A stretch of 64,000 bases of DNA from Prorocentrum cordatum (GCA_963575745.1 CAUYUJ010005636.1:177001-241000); one strand, 5' to 3'; positions 43,192 to 54,763 are shown, counted from the first letter of the stretch. Made by a program: numbers and translations. Notes: a model not told the origin generated them from the letters alone.

Positions 43192-43291
43192 NNNNNNNNN
43201 NNNNNNNNNNNNNNNNNNNNNNNNNNNNNNNNNNNNNNNNNNNNNNNNNNNNNNNNNNNNNNNNNNNNNNNNNNNNNNNNNNNNNNNNNNN
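43192..43291. other. Assembly gap, 100 N
   Basis: Exactly 100 N, which suggests a fixed-size placeholder of unknown true length. GGA repeat precedes it. TCC repeat follows 120 bp later. Confidence 0.99.
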
Positions 43292-43413
43292 TGCACTCTG
43301 CTTGCACAGTTCTTAGCGCGGCCTTTTTCCTCAGGAACCCACTTCGCGCTCGAGAGGCCGATGGGGCCCGAAAGCGGCGGTACGCTGTCAGGCGTCCTGG
43401 CAGTGTGCAAGGT

Positions 43414-43562
43414 TTCTCCTCCTCCTCCTCCTCCTCCTCCTCCTCCCCCTCCTCCTCCTCCTCCTCCTCCTCCCCCTCCTCCTTCTCGTCCTCCTCCTCC
43501 TCCTCCTCCTCCTCCCTCCACTCCTCCTCCTCATCCTCCTCCTCTTCTTCCTCCTCCTCCCC
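43414..43562 (+). repeat. (TCC)n microsatellite
   Basis: About 150 bp of CCT/TCC triplets, the opposite strand polarity to the GGA on the other side of the gap. Confidence 0.95.
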
Positions 43563-46500
43563 TCCGGTACCCGCCCGCTGGGACAGAGCGCAGTTGCCCT
43601 ACCGTCTGATCGCACCCGCCGCCCTCTCGATCCAAGCTGAAGTGGAGCAGGGAAGAGGAGGATAATCCGGGTGGGATTTGGCCAGTGTGTGGGACGGTGG
43701 TCTTAACACATGGAACGCGTGCGTGCGTTCAGCACCGGGAGCAACCCTCCAGGTTGCAATGATATTGCATGCTCCGCTGCTCTTGCAGGGCGTGGTTGGG
43801 GAGCATGAGAGCTCCTCCCTCCGTTGATCGCAGTGGGTCCTCATCTATGCCCACGGGGTCGGAAGTGCCACGTGCTGCCATACAGTCTGTCGTTTAAATA
43901 GTTCTGGCCACGTCTTCTTGAGACTGCGCGGGAGCGCATTCTGATGACGTTGTTGTGCAACTTATCTTTGATATAGTGTGCTACTCGTATAGTGTTTCTG
44001 TTGCGCGTGGGTCATCCCAGAATGGAGCGAACAAACTCAGCAATGGTCAGCTGGTGTACCAGGGAGTGTTGTTCGATGACAGATTGGTGATCCGCACCGT
44101 TGTAGTGGGTGCAGCTGACACGTCGCTTATCGCATGAACATGTGTCACTGATCCAGCCAGCGACTTGATCCGCATGACCAGGCCAGTCACGGCCTCGCTG
44201 GCTTCGGGATTTCATGACTTCCCAGGCCTATCCCCTTCAACCTCGTGCGGATGGACCGAGTCGCATCTTCCAAATCCCATGTCGAAGCGTTGCTACCTTC
44301 TCCTCACTCTCTGCCCGCCTGAAGCTCCTTCCCACTTCTCTCTCCCTCTTTCTCTCTCTCTCTGTCTCTTTTCCCCCTTGGGCTGCCATTGTGCGGTTTC
44401 CAATTTTACAGTCTCGGCCGGATGAACCGCAGGCGCCATTCGCACAGAGTTCTCGCCTTTTCTCCGATCTTTCGTCCGTTCGCAAGATGTCGTCGCGGCA
44501 GACTGCGATTTTGCAGCGGACGTTGGTCATGCGTTTGTGGATCGTCCGCGTTGGGAGACAACGATTTCGGTTTTTAAAACATGGTAGCCCTGTGCCGGTG
44601 ATCATCACACCATGGGGATAATAAAGTTCGGGGTCTTGGAAGGATCATAATGTTTCCCAGGAGATATGAAACTTGAGATGCGTGAGTGGGTCTTGGATGA
44701 CCTTCAGGAGGAGGATGAGGAGCACATTTCAAGATACGTCAAAGTGTCGGACCTATCGGACGAAATCTATTTGTAAAACTAAAGGTTTTTGGTGGTTTCC
44801 GACTCGTCGCCTAGGAATATTCATGGCTGTTCTTGCGGGGGTGATAATATCAATGACGGCGATGAACAAGTTCAGCTGGGGCGTGTTTGGCGATGACTGA
44901 TGACGGCGATCCAGTTTCTTTCGTTTACGGAGTCTTATGCTCACCGCGATATAGCAGGCATAGCACTAGGGCACCACATGGGGCCACGAACCGTGTCAGG
45001 GGTGTGCCAGAATGGGGGTCTACGAGGAGGTAGTGATGACAACAGAGAAAGCTCATGATGGCAACAAAGGGTCAGCATGATAATCTGATTCAACGTGCGA
45101 TTCGTATCTTCCCTGGCGGTATTAAAATTCGCCCTCGCCGTTCCGCCCGCCTATCAAATATAGTACCCCATGGATAATCATGGCTCAGGGGTTAGGGGGG
45201 AATGCTTTATTATCGCGGGCATTCGGTTAGTCCCGCTGCAGCGTTGGCCACATTTCAGGATCGGTGTGTTGCTCCAGTCGTTCAGAATGGCGCTGTCGCC
45301 CCAGCGTGGTCCACATGGATCCGTTTTCTCCCTCGTCGTCGTTGCTACCCCCTTCGTTTCCCCTCGTCCACCTTCTGCTGATCCTACTGCTACTCGTACT
45401 CATCCTGCGCCTGCTGCTGCTGGTCCTGCTCCTCCTCCTACATCTTGCGTCTCCTCGTCCTCCTCCTCTGCCTCCCGCCCACCTGCCACCTCGACGCAAG
45501 GTCCAAAGGTCCCACTTTCTGGTTGCGCTTCACACGGCGGGGTCATGTTTGCAACTATGGTTCTCGGGGACATCCTAAGGAGACAGCATAATTCAGCGCA
45601 GTGGAAGCGATGGGCGTGGGAGGGGTAGGATGTCAGATATGGTGCGAGCGTGCTATACTCATCTCTGCTCCTCCTCCTCCTCCTCCTCCTCTTCCTCCTC
45701 CTCTGTCCCCCTCCCCTTCCTCCTGCCCCGTCTCGTCCACCTCTAGCTGGCACGAGGGTTAAGAACAACCGCAGCTCTTGAGTGGTGCCCTTGTGTTCGT
45801 TTTTGTGTGAAGGTCTCAGCGGTCTCCGCCGAGGCCTCCAGGGGGTAACGCAGTTCTGAGCAGGGTAAGGAAACGTGATGCGGTTCAGATCCTCTGCTAG
45901 CAGATAGCCATCCGCAGCGACAAACGATCCCAAAGGTGCCGCCTCGAAATCGGGGGACCTGCTTCGTGAAAATAACTCTTTTCTTCCCCCTCGTGCTGCT
46001 CTATCCTTCTCGTCCTCCCCCTTCCTTCCCTCCGTCCTCTCCGTCACCCCCCCTCCGTCCTCCCCCTTCCTGCGTCCCTCCCCGTTCTCCATCCTCCCCG
46101 TCCGTCCTGCCGCCCCCCTCCCCCCGTCCCCCCTGCCCACCACCCTCCCCCGACAGCCCGATGCCGGGCCCGTGCTCCTCCGCTTCGTGGAGGGCAGGGA
46201 CGGCGGCGCGTTTCGGGCGCTGCGTGGCGACGAGGACGGCCCGCCAGTCGCTTTGTCCGCACCTGCCTCCGCGCCGTCCGTCGGCCCTCGCTGACGGGTC
46301 GCCCTGGTGGGGGTCGAGGTATTTCATAGAGGACAATTATTGTGACGGGTGGACCCCACAGGATAACGGCCCGCGCTCCAGGAACTCGGGCATGGGCGGC
46401 CAGAGATCAGCATGTTCCGCATGCTCGGCGACTTCTTGGCAAGTCGGGGACCCTTTAGAGCCGCGAACTTCCATCCATATTCCTTGCGGTAGTTATCGGG

Positions 46501-46670
46501 GGCGGAGAAGCTAGCCCTGTGCGCATTCCTCGCAGTCTTGCTCGTCGTTTGGGTCTGGGTGAAGCTCGAATGACACAATGGTGGTCCTGTGCTCCTGCAC
46601 GAGCCCCGTTCCTTCAATTCCTCCTGCGCGGCCGTAAAGCGAACGTGCATACCGACGTGTGCGGGCAAGA
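43563..46670. other. No supported gene
   Basis: Only short overlapping open frames. A TCC patch lies at 45664-45715, a CT-rich patch at 44338-44380 and C-rich sequence at 46005-46150. GTAATACC-type structures, tRNA boxes and recognisable domains were not seen. Confidence 0.45.
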
Positions 46671-46674
46671 CGCC

Positions 46675-47520
46675 GTGGTTTGCCCATGTGAAGTGCGGGC
46701 CCCATATGGAGGGGGTTCCTGCTTCGGATGTCTTCACAATGTACTCAGAACCGATGCCCCCGTGAGAGACATCCTCACGGTTTGGGGCGCTCAATCGTTA
46801 TGCTTCGTAAAATTGTCCAACGTCCCGCCCAGATTACCAACATGAAGCGCGGGACCTTTACTGAGGAGTCTCCCGCTTCACATTTCTTTGTATGTTTTCA
46901 CACGAAATCTCCGTTTGAAGCACTCTCACGATTTCATTTTTTTGGTGCTCCAGTGACTTGCGTGGTGCATTTTCCCGATGACCCGCTCGGATTGCCAACG
47001 TAAGGCGCGGGCCCCATAAGGAGGGGGCTCCCGCCTGAGGTTCCCTGGCAAGTGACTCACAGACGAGGCCCGTGCTCGAGACATCCTCACGATCTGCCCC
47101 CTTTTGGGGTGCTCGGGTGATTTGCCTGGCGCAGTGTTTCGATGACCCGTTCGGATTCCCAACATGAAGCGCGGGCACCATAGGGAGGAGGCATCCGGTT
47201 CATATTTGTTCGTAATAATTTTCTCACAGACGAGGCCCCGGCTTGGGACATTCTCGCGATTTGCCCCCGTGGGGTGGTCAACTGTTATGCATGGTGAAGT
47301 TTCCCGATCGCCCGCTCGGATTGCCAACATGCAGTGCTGGCCCCGTAGGAAAAGGGCTCCCGCCTGGGACTACCTCGCAATTTACTCACACATTAGGCCC
47401 CTGAGGGAGACATCCTCACGTGTTCCTTTTTGGGGATGCTCAAGTAGTGCGTGCGTGGTAGAGGTTTCCGATGACCCGGTCGGATTGCCAACATGAAGCG
47501 CGGGCCCTACAGGGAGGAGG
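46675..47520 (+). repeat. ~164-bp tandem repeat, about six units
   Basis: The phrase GGATTGCCAACATGAAGCGCGGGCCC recurs with changes; its ATT falls at 46833, 46991, 47155, 47320 and 47484, so the spacing is 158, 164, 165 and 164 bp. An earlier weaker unit lies near 46680. Each unit also carries GGGAGGAGGCTCCCGCCT, an ACATCCTCACGATTTGCCCC phrase and CGATGACCCGCTCGG. Several open frames on both strands arise from it and are not genes. Confidence 0.88.
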
Positions 47521-47548
47521 GTCCCGGTCCAGATTCTATACGCTTAGG

Positions 47549-48000
47549 CCACATCCGCCGACCCCTTGTTTTGGTTTGATTGGCGAGGTACCTGGGGGGC
47601 CTTGGGGAGGCAGCTTTGAGACATCTTGGGTGCCTTTACGGAGCCTCCAGGGCCCCTTTTGGATTTTGGCGGGGTTTCTTGGTGAGTCATGGAAGTTTCT
47701 TCGGAGCCTCTTTGGTGCTTTCGGGTTATCCTGGGGGGCCTTCTGGGGCCTCCTGGGGGCGTCTTCGGGCGGACGCCCAGAAGATTCTTTTCGATGATTT
47801 CGACGTTTTGGTGGCTCGCGGGCCTCTTGGAGGCAGTTTCGAAGCCTATTGGCGGCGTATTGGGGCCTGTTTTGGGCGTCTTCGGGTCTCTTAGGGTTTT
47901 CTTGGGTTCATTTCGGAGCGTCTATGGGCGGAAGGCTCGCATGTTCGGTTCGGGTTCCTTTTATTTGGCTCTTGTTGGGGCCGTCTTCGAGCCTTCTTGG
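47549..48000 (+). repeat. G-rich ~11-bp-phased repeat, copy 4, with boundary motif
   Basis: Begins with CCACATCCGCCGACCCCTTG (47549-47568), identical to 55089-55108. Phased TCTTGGGGCC units follow to about 48000, with the island GGAAGGCTCGCATGTTCGGTT near 47930 that is shared with copies 1 and 5. Confidence 0.75.
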
Positions 48001-48645
48001 GCTCAGGAATGCCAGAAAATTGCTCAGGATGAAAACGCGGTCTTGGGGAAGGTTTCCACATGGCTGGGGGGCGACGTAGTGAAACAATGTCACCGTGTCG
48101 GATGTCAGGGTTTGTCCCTCTCCTTCCCTCTCCATCCCTCTTCTTCATCTCTCTTTTTGCACGAACCCTGCAGACGCCGGGTCAGAGCAGCTGTGGCTTG
48201 CTCCCGCCTCCGGGGAGGGGGGGGGCGCTCGGGAGACGGATGAGGACGAGAGGGAGAAGGAAGAGCGCCAGGAGTAGGACGGGCGGAAAAGGAGGATTAA
48301 TGGATGATGAACAGGAGAAGGCGGATGATCGGGCTAGAGCTGGAGGGAGGTGGATATGCCGCACCAGTGCCGAGTCACGGCGGTCCCGTCTGTTCCGCGC
48401 CGCAGTCTACGCGCCGGATCGCATGTACGCAGAAGGCGTGACAGCAATGGGGGTGATATGCTGAAGCCTTTGCATAACGTCAACGATTTGATGTGCTGTT
48501 CGTTGAAGGTGAAAGTTCGAAGCGACCGAGAACAATGGGACGGCCCGGAGAACCTGTCCGACAGCGTTGCCTTGCCGGCTTGCACAGCGGACGTTTGGCA
48601 GCGCGAGGGAATGCCGCGAGTTTCATGTGACCGCTTCAGGGGATA
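48001..48645. other. No supported gene; left flank of the Rep/helicase relic
   Basis: No gene seen. GC-rich with short overlapping frames. The left end of the following element may lie here, but I could not define it. Confidence 0.4.
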
Positions 48646-50229
48646 TTTCAAGAGCTCCGCCTGCTGGAGAAGGAAGAGCGCGGGGTCAGCGGCTCGGCGC
48701 TGCCGATCGTGGTCGAGAAGCTGGAGTCAGCCGCGCAGATCCTTCGGCAAATCAATCACGCTACTACTAAGGGCAACTCGCCGCGCTTCATGCATTAAGC
48801 GAACGCGCGGCACGAGGTGGCGAAGCGCCGCGTAAAGATGACGCAAGAGAACGGACACCGGGCGCTCGTGAACATCAACGTGGAGGCAACGGAAAAAAAG
48901 GCCGAGCAGCTGCCGAAGGGCGGGGCCCCTCCAGAGATCGTTCGGCCGCCGCCGCGCGACGCGACGCTGGACGAGCTCATGGCGCAGAAGAACGCGACGC
49001 CATGCGGTGGGGCTCGAGATTATGCGGGGAGCGGCTGCGCGGGACATGGACTTGCGCGCGCCGAATGCCGCCATGATGGAGAAGTCGTCGGTAGACGAAG
49101 TGGGCGCGAACAAGTCATGGCAGCATGCGTTGGGGCACGCGCCTGGCAGGTCACCTGCAGAGCGCCCGGGCAGGTGCTATGGCAGGAGAAGCAAGACGCT
49201 TCGCACTGCGCCTCGCAAGTACGTGGGCGGGTAGGCGCGACAGTCCCGAGTGCCCGCGCGGTGGAGATAGAGACGAGCGCGCTGTTGCGAGGACGAGCAC
49301 GATGGGAGAAAACGCGGCGCGCGTGGATGTAAAGACTGCAGTTCCGGCCGTGGGAGATGATGGAAACCGACGCGTCCTGCATTCGGTGCTTCGTGTATCT
49401 ACGGCGCGCGATGATGAATCGGTTTGTTCAATGGTTTTCCGGCGTGGCATTTCCGTTCTGTTTCAAGTGCGGGGTGGGGGTGCCGGACGTTCTCGCGCGG
49501 CAGGGAAATGCGCGGCGTCGACGTGGCCCAGCAGCGCCTCGCGTCGAACTCTCGAACTGGCTCGGTGGGCGCGTGTCGTGACGCGTCGGGTGAAGTCTCA
49601 ATTCCGGCGTCGTCGGCGAATTTTAAGTTCTGCGAGTGTGGCGCGGTCCGTCTGGTTGGCGGACATCCATGAAAAGGACGGGGGGACGGAATGCCAGCGT
49701 TCGCAGAGTGAACTCGAGATGGCGGCCGCGAGCATCGCAGGTGCTTTGCACGGTACGTGCGAGGGTCCGTCAATTGGGAAGTCCGCGAACGCGCGCGGAG
49801 ATTTCTCGACGCAGCGGCACGCGCAGTCGCTCGACCCGATAGCGAAGCGATCGGCTGCAGGGGCCGACGCCGTCGCCCATGAGGCGCGACACCCATGCGG
49901 CTCGAATCGCACATGGGGCGCCGTCAGTTTCCACCGTGCCCCCGGACGAGAGGCGCGACCTAGCAATGGCGCGGCTGTCGCGGTCGCGAAAGAAGGATCC
50001 CGCGAGCCGTCGCGCGGCGCGGACGCTTCGCGGCGCCGTGCGCGGCGGGTCGCGGGGGCCGTCGCCGGCGCGCGCGGAAGATGCATCAGGGGGCGCAGCG
50101 ACGAGGGATTGGCGCGAGCTTGCGGGAGTGCGGATCGGGCACAGAGGCGGCAGAGGGTGAGGACGACGTGGACATCGCAGTGCCCGCGGCGACGTTGCCA
50201 GATGCTGCTCCTGCGTCGGACGAGAGAAG

Positions 50230-51120
50230 AGCAGTTCTAGCTCGGGGCCCGCTGGCGGGCGTCGGTGGGTTTCGGGTCATAGTGGGCCTGGTGTTCGAGT
50301 GCATGCTGGGCATGCGGTATTCTCCGAAGTGCCCAGATTACGAGTGCGCGGACTTGCTCGGCAGCAACGCAGCGGCGGCGGGCGGGCGCCCGGGTCGCGC
50401 GGGCGGGGTGCACGGCGGCATTGAGGCGCAGAAGTCGGCTGGAAGTCTGCGTTTGCACGTGCAAGTATTTGTGCAATGTTCGCACTGGCGCGCTCCATTG
50501 CACGAGCTTATACAGTTGCCGACAGACGTGCTGACGGGACTGGTTGAGGAACGCAAGGGGTGCAATCGTCAGGAGTGCGCTGACGTAGAAGGGTGGGGGG
50601 CAGGGAACGCGGCCGTGGGAAAGGCGCGGCCCGCGCATCGCGAGACGACGGATTTGGTCGCGGCGCCAGAGTACTTGCGCAGCGGCCAGACGAAAGGGTT
50701 GGCAGCGGCGGAAGGAGGCGGTAGGGAAAGCACGAGCGACGTTGCCGAATGCGCGCCCGCCTCTGGGGGAACTGACAAGGGGCATAATGTAAGCGTGGAG
50801 GGTCGAACGCGGCTGCAAGAGCACCGTGGCGCCTGGGCGCAACAGGGGCAGTAGTTTCGACTTGGCACGTGCACCTGCAGAATAAGCGTTTGCAGCGCGT
50901 GGTGCCGTTGGCGCATTGTCAGAGGAATGAAGACATGACGCAGCGTAAAAGCTTGTTCCCGCGCGCGACGTGCATGATAGACCGCGCAGTGGTTCTGCGC
51001 CGGGCAGGGGGGGGAACGCGGTAGGTTGCTTGCGCGGTCCCATGGGCGAGGAGGACCTGAACGGGGCGCTGCCCGCGGAAGTGGAGAAACGGGCTTGTGG
51101 AGGGCGGCTTGAACTCAGAT
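50230..51120 (+). pseudogene. Rep-like (HUH) segment of the relic
   Basis: The core stretch in one frame is FRVIVGLVFECMLGMRYSPK, DLLGSNAAAAGG, then IEAQKSAGSLRLHVQVFVQC (50420-50479), then PLHELIQLP. In Helitron Rep domains the equivalent site is H-x-H, a metal-binding pair of the nicking enzyme; here it reads R-L-H. A downstream stretch (VPLAHCQRNEDM, LRGPMGEEDLNGALPAE) continues the same protein in other frames. The paired catalytic tyrosines were not located. It may instead be a related HUH or helicase-like N-terminal domain. Confidence 0.45.
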
Positions 51121-51199
51121 CGGCGTAGTGTCGCTGAGAAGGTGGCAGATCGGGTGTTGGCGCCGGAGTTCGCGGGTTCCGTGATCGGCAAGAGGCCAG

Positions 51200-52810
51200 G
51201 CAAGGGTCTTTCTGATATGGGGCCTCTCATGTGGGTGTTACATGAGAGCCCGGGGGCTGGGGGGAGTTCTGTCATCGACTGAATCGGGCGAGAATATTTC
51301 GAGGAACAGATGGGTTGGGCGCGCGGCGTAGATTTCCAGGTAGCCGCTTTGCAGGCTACGAAAGCGTCTGCGCTTGACGGGAATGCAATCCACTACGCAT
51401 TTGGGATCGGTGCGAGCAAAGCGAAGGCGCCGAGTGAGGGGGGGCGATGCGAGCGCAGAGTGCAAAAAATAAGACGAAGAAGGAACTGGCCGCTCAGCGC
51501 ATGTCACACTGGAAGTGGTTGATTGTGGGCGAAGTGAGCATGGTGAGCGTGAACTTCCCAGCAGAGCTCGACTCGCACTTGCGTTCGTGCATGTCAGCTC
51601 CAAGTGGCGCAAAGGTAGACGGACGCGGCGTGGATAGGCTTTTCCTTGAATGTGTTATTCTGCTGGGATTTCTACCAATCAGAGCCGTGGTCGGGGGCGG
51701 CCACTAATGCGCTGCCCACGTCGCATCTGCAAAACGCGAGGAAGTACGCGCCAGGTTCCACGGAGGACCGCGGGCAGCGTATCTTTTGGGGCGCGGGAGG
51801 CGAGGGGGCGATTCAGGGAATCACGGAGATGACGGAGTGCAAGCGCCTGGGGGACCAGGGCGATTGGTTTCTTGGAGTGCAGGGCGAGTTTTTCCGAGGA
51901 GAGCTGGTTGAACGCTCGCGCAGTTTTTTGCACGGCAGACCCACGGGCGCCCCGGGGTCGCGGGTGAACGGCGCATCGTTGCACGGGGGCGCGCGTCGTG
52001 TAAAGGGCGCCGAGGCCACTGCGAAACGCGGCGGGCTTGAGTGTGAGAAGTGCAAAGTGGGGCGAGAGAAGAGAAAGCGCGTCGCGACGTCGCCAGAAGA
52101 CGCGCGATTTCGGGGGGGGGGAGTTTCTTGAAGCCGTCGCGATTTTTGCCAATTCAGACATCCGCTGCCGCGTCGGGAAGCAAAGGGCCGTGCAGTGGGC
52201 TGCTCTGGGCTGCAGCCAGAGATCGTTCAAGCCATGGCGGGGATCAGAGGCGGCCGCGCACGATGGAGGACAAAATTCGATCGCTGGGGCACCGCGACAA
52301 GGAGTGCACAAGCTTGCTTGGGTGGATGGTTCCGGCGAGAGGGATGCCCGTAGCTTGGGCTGACCACGTGGGTCGGTCGAAGAAGCAGCTGTTGCGGGGG
52401 CGCGCAGCGACGATCCATGGGTGGGCGTTGCACGAGGACGAGGTCGTTGGAGATGAAGACGAGGAGGTCTTGTTGCACTTGCCCAAATTGACGGCGTTGG
52501 ACTTTCATGCGAAGGAGTGGTATTTGCCTGGCTGGGAGCCGGGTCTGCCTCCGATCTTCCCATCGACAGGGCGGCGATGGTTTTTGGGGCGGGTATCGGA
52601 AGCATCCAGCATTGAGTGTGAAACGCACGCAGTTCATGATCACGCCGGCGTTGGCTGTGACGGCTCACGTCGCGCAAGGACGGACAATGGCCGCAGTTAT
52701 AGCGGATCTGGAGCGAGGGCGCGGCGCGACTTGGAAGTCCAGTTGCGTCGCCTTCGCGCGGGTGCGGAGGCGGGGGGGCTCACTGATCTTCAGGCCTTCT
52801 CGATAGGCAG
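51200..52810 (+). pseudogene. PIF1-type DNA helicase domain, catalytic residues lost
   Basis: Motif I reads MWVLHESPGAGGSS (51226-51270): the P-loop Lys of GxGK[ST] is Gly (51262-51264). A TGA at 51280-51282 follows VID. Motif II reads KWLIVGEVSMVS; the Asp of the DE box is Gly (51528-51530). The next stretch (FCWDFYQSEPWSGAATNALP) matches the GDxxQLxP motif with G changed to W. The C-terminal motifs read VTAHVAQGRTM (52654-52686) and SCVAFARVRRR (52741-52773), the latter in place of the usual YVALTRV. At least four frame changes occur. An ATPase cannot be active with these losses. Confidence 0.75.
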
Positions 52811-52928
52811 CCGCGCATCGAAGGGGGGGTGCCGGGCGCGCAGAAGTTGTTGCGGGCGCTGCGAGGGGGGGGGCGTGGATTGGGATGAGTGGGAGGCGAA
52901 GCTGATGCCGCGAGACCAGCGCGAGTGG

Positions 52929-53867
52929 TGCCGACGTAGGCTGCCGGTGGAGGCGTTCGCGAAGTACGAGTTTCAGCGGAAAGAGAGGCTGGCCTTCTGT
53001 AAAGGGTGGTGCACCGCCGAGATGAAGATCCGGGACGAAAATGATGCAAAACGTGTCACACATGGGCTACGAAAGCGGAGGGCGACGGGCGTTCCCGGAG
53101 GGGTGGCGGCGGGGGCGTGGAAGGTAGTGGCGACGGGGAGGAGGCGAAGAAGACTCGCACTTTGCATTATGCCAAGTGCACCGATGTCAAGGCAAAACAG
53201 TAGTCGCTCGCGGCCGACGCGAAGTGGAAGGACAGCGCGCGAAGAGTGCGGTGTTCGAGCCGGACGTGCCTGGCGCTGTTTGATGAGCAGGCGGGGGTCT
53301 CGGATGCACAGAAGAAGCACAATGCAGCGGGAGCGCGGCTGTGTCGGAAATGCGCGGAAGAACGCGAGAGGGCGACGCGCGAGTCCAATAATAGGAAACG
53401 CAAGGCGGAGGCAGAGGCGGAGCCGTTGAAGTTCTGCGCGCCAGGATGCGGGGTGAGCTTTTGGGGGGCAGGAAATTTGAGTCGAGACCAGGTGAAGCAT
53501 CATCGGACGAGTGGAGACAAAGTGGTGTGCGAGGACTGTATCAAACGCGGCGAGACCGCGAAGGGGGTGGCTGATGAGACGAAGCGGTTGAAACGATTGT
53601 TGACGCGTGCATCGTGCAGGAAGGAGTTTGCTCGGCAGCGGCACATCAGCGACGAGCAAGAGAGTAAACGTTTCGCAAGGAAGAGCAAAGTTGTATGCGC
53701 AGATTGCATTACCGACGGGTTCACGGCGCGCAGCTGAAGCCGATTAGTGTAGTGGCAGGTGCCGCAATACATTGCCGAAGTCGGCCTTCTCCGCGGATAG
53801 TAGCCACGTCGCGCGTGAGGCGAAGAAGGGCACCCCTGAGTGCAAGGCATGCAAATTATACCGTTGA
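52929..53867 (+). pseudogene. Array of five Stc1-like CxxC zinc fingers
   Basis: Downstream of the helicase five similar Cys modules follow. F1 CRRRLPVEAFAKYEFQ...FCKGWC (52929-53012). F2 CSSRTCLALFDEQAGVSDAQ...LCRKC (53249-53344). F3 FCAPGCGVSFWGAGNLSRDQ...VCEDC (53430-53540). F4 RASCRKEFARQRHISDEQ...VCADC (53605-53706). F5 CRNTLPKSAFSADSSHVARE...CKAC, ending KLYR and a TGA (53760-53867). All share a C..C, a hydrophobic F/S-x-x-Q segment and a terminal CxxC, as in Stc1-type fingers. F2-F4 share one frame; F5 needs a shift. They may bind nucleic acid or protein; the role is unknown. Confidence 0.55.
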
Positions 53868-54329
53868 AGTAGGACCAGCGGGGGTGAGAGCGAGAGGGAA
53901 GACGAAGCCGATGAAAAAGGGGAAACAGCGAAGGAGAAAGCAGAGGAGGAGGCGGAGGAGGAGGGTAAGGATGGGCGAGAGGTGGAAAGGGGGTGAACGG
54001 AGGAGGAACGGGGAGGAGGGGGAGGAGGAGGAGGAGGAGGAGGAGGAGGAGGACTCACGATCTGGTGCGCGGGTCCGTACTCTGATTTCTGGTGAGCTCT
54101 TCAGGATGTGCGACGGAGGAGACGGAGAAGAAAGCCTCGCCTTCGGGGGCCCTGCTCGTTGCCGCGGCTGGGCGCGACTCGATCAGCCGGTGCGTTCGGG
54201 GATGTCCGTGGGGATTTTGCGGGGGGGCTCGTCGCGGGTTTTCCGGAAGCAGTTCGGAAGGTTCCCAGGGGCCTTATCTTATGATCCCAAAAGTGACGAC
54301 CGTCGGCACACAGGCGAGTAGTGATCATG
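53868..54329 (+). other. Purine-rich tail with (GGA)n; no gene
   Basis: After the finger array the strand becomes GA-rich, with (GGA)12 at 54016-54052. A unique stretch to 54329 has no recognisable gene. Confidence 0.6.
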
Positions 54330-54714
54330 GTGTGAGTGATAATGTTGATGACGATGCCGATGACGATGGCGATGACGGCGAGGACGACTACGATTCACTA
54401 CGATGATGCTGATGGCGGCGATGATGATGATGATGACGATGACGACGGTGATAATGATGATGACGATGATGACGATGATGATGATGGTGATGATGGTTAT
54501 GATGATGAATGTGATGTTGTTTATGATGATGATGGTTGTCAGCATGATTCTGATGATAACGATGACATTGACTGATCGAAGTTGCGACGATGCAATTAAT
54601 TATCACGATGATGATGGTGATGTTGATGGTGTGGATGTTGTTGGTGATGTCGATGGCGGTGGTAATGGTGGGAAAAATGAGGAGGAGGGCACAGCTGGTG
54701 ATGACGATGATGGC

Positions 54715-54763
<49 letters not shown>

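Larger units (their letters stand above)
48646..53867 (+). pseudogene. Helitron-like Rep/PIF1-helicase relic with C-terminal zinc fingers
   Basis: One large protein can be followed through successive plus-strand frames. N-terminal part (48652-49400): helical LLEKEERGVSGSALPIVVEKL, an in-frame TAA at 48796-48798, then AKRRVKMTQENGHRALVNIN. A Rep-like region (50230-51090) has GGFRVIVGLVFECMLGM and IEAQKSAGSLRLHVQVFVQC, which resembles the Helitron IE.QKrG.PHxH signature with the first His changed to Arg (50450-50452). A PIF1-type helicase (51200-52810) and five CxxC fingers (52929-53864) follow. Motif losses, stops and frameshifts show it is dead. Assignment to Helitron-like elements is inference; element termini were not found. 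Confidence 0.6.

Noticed and set aside
46675-47520. Possible CRISPR-like array
   Set aside because: The 164-bp units have no constant short repeat with unique spacers; the whole unit is repeated.
49125-50240. 371-residue plus-strand frame as an independent gene
   Set aside because: Arg/Ala/Gly-rich and overlapping better-supported frames of the Rep/helicase relic; parts of several frames are mixed in it.
51679-52677. 332-residue minus-strand frame opposite the helicase
   Set aside because: Antisense shadow of GC-rich coding sequence; the plus strand carries the helicase motifs.
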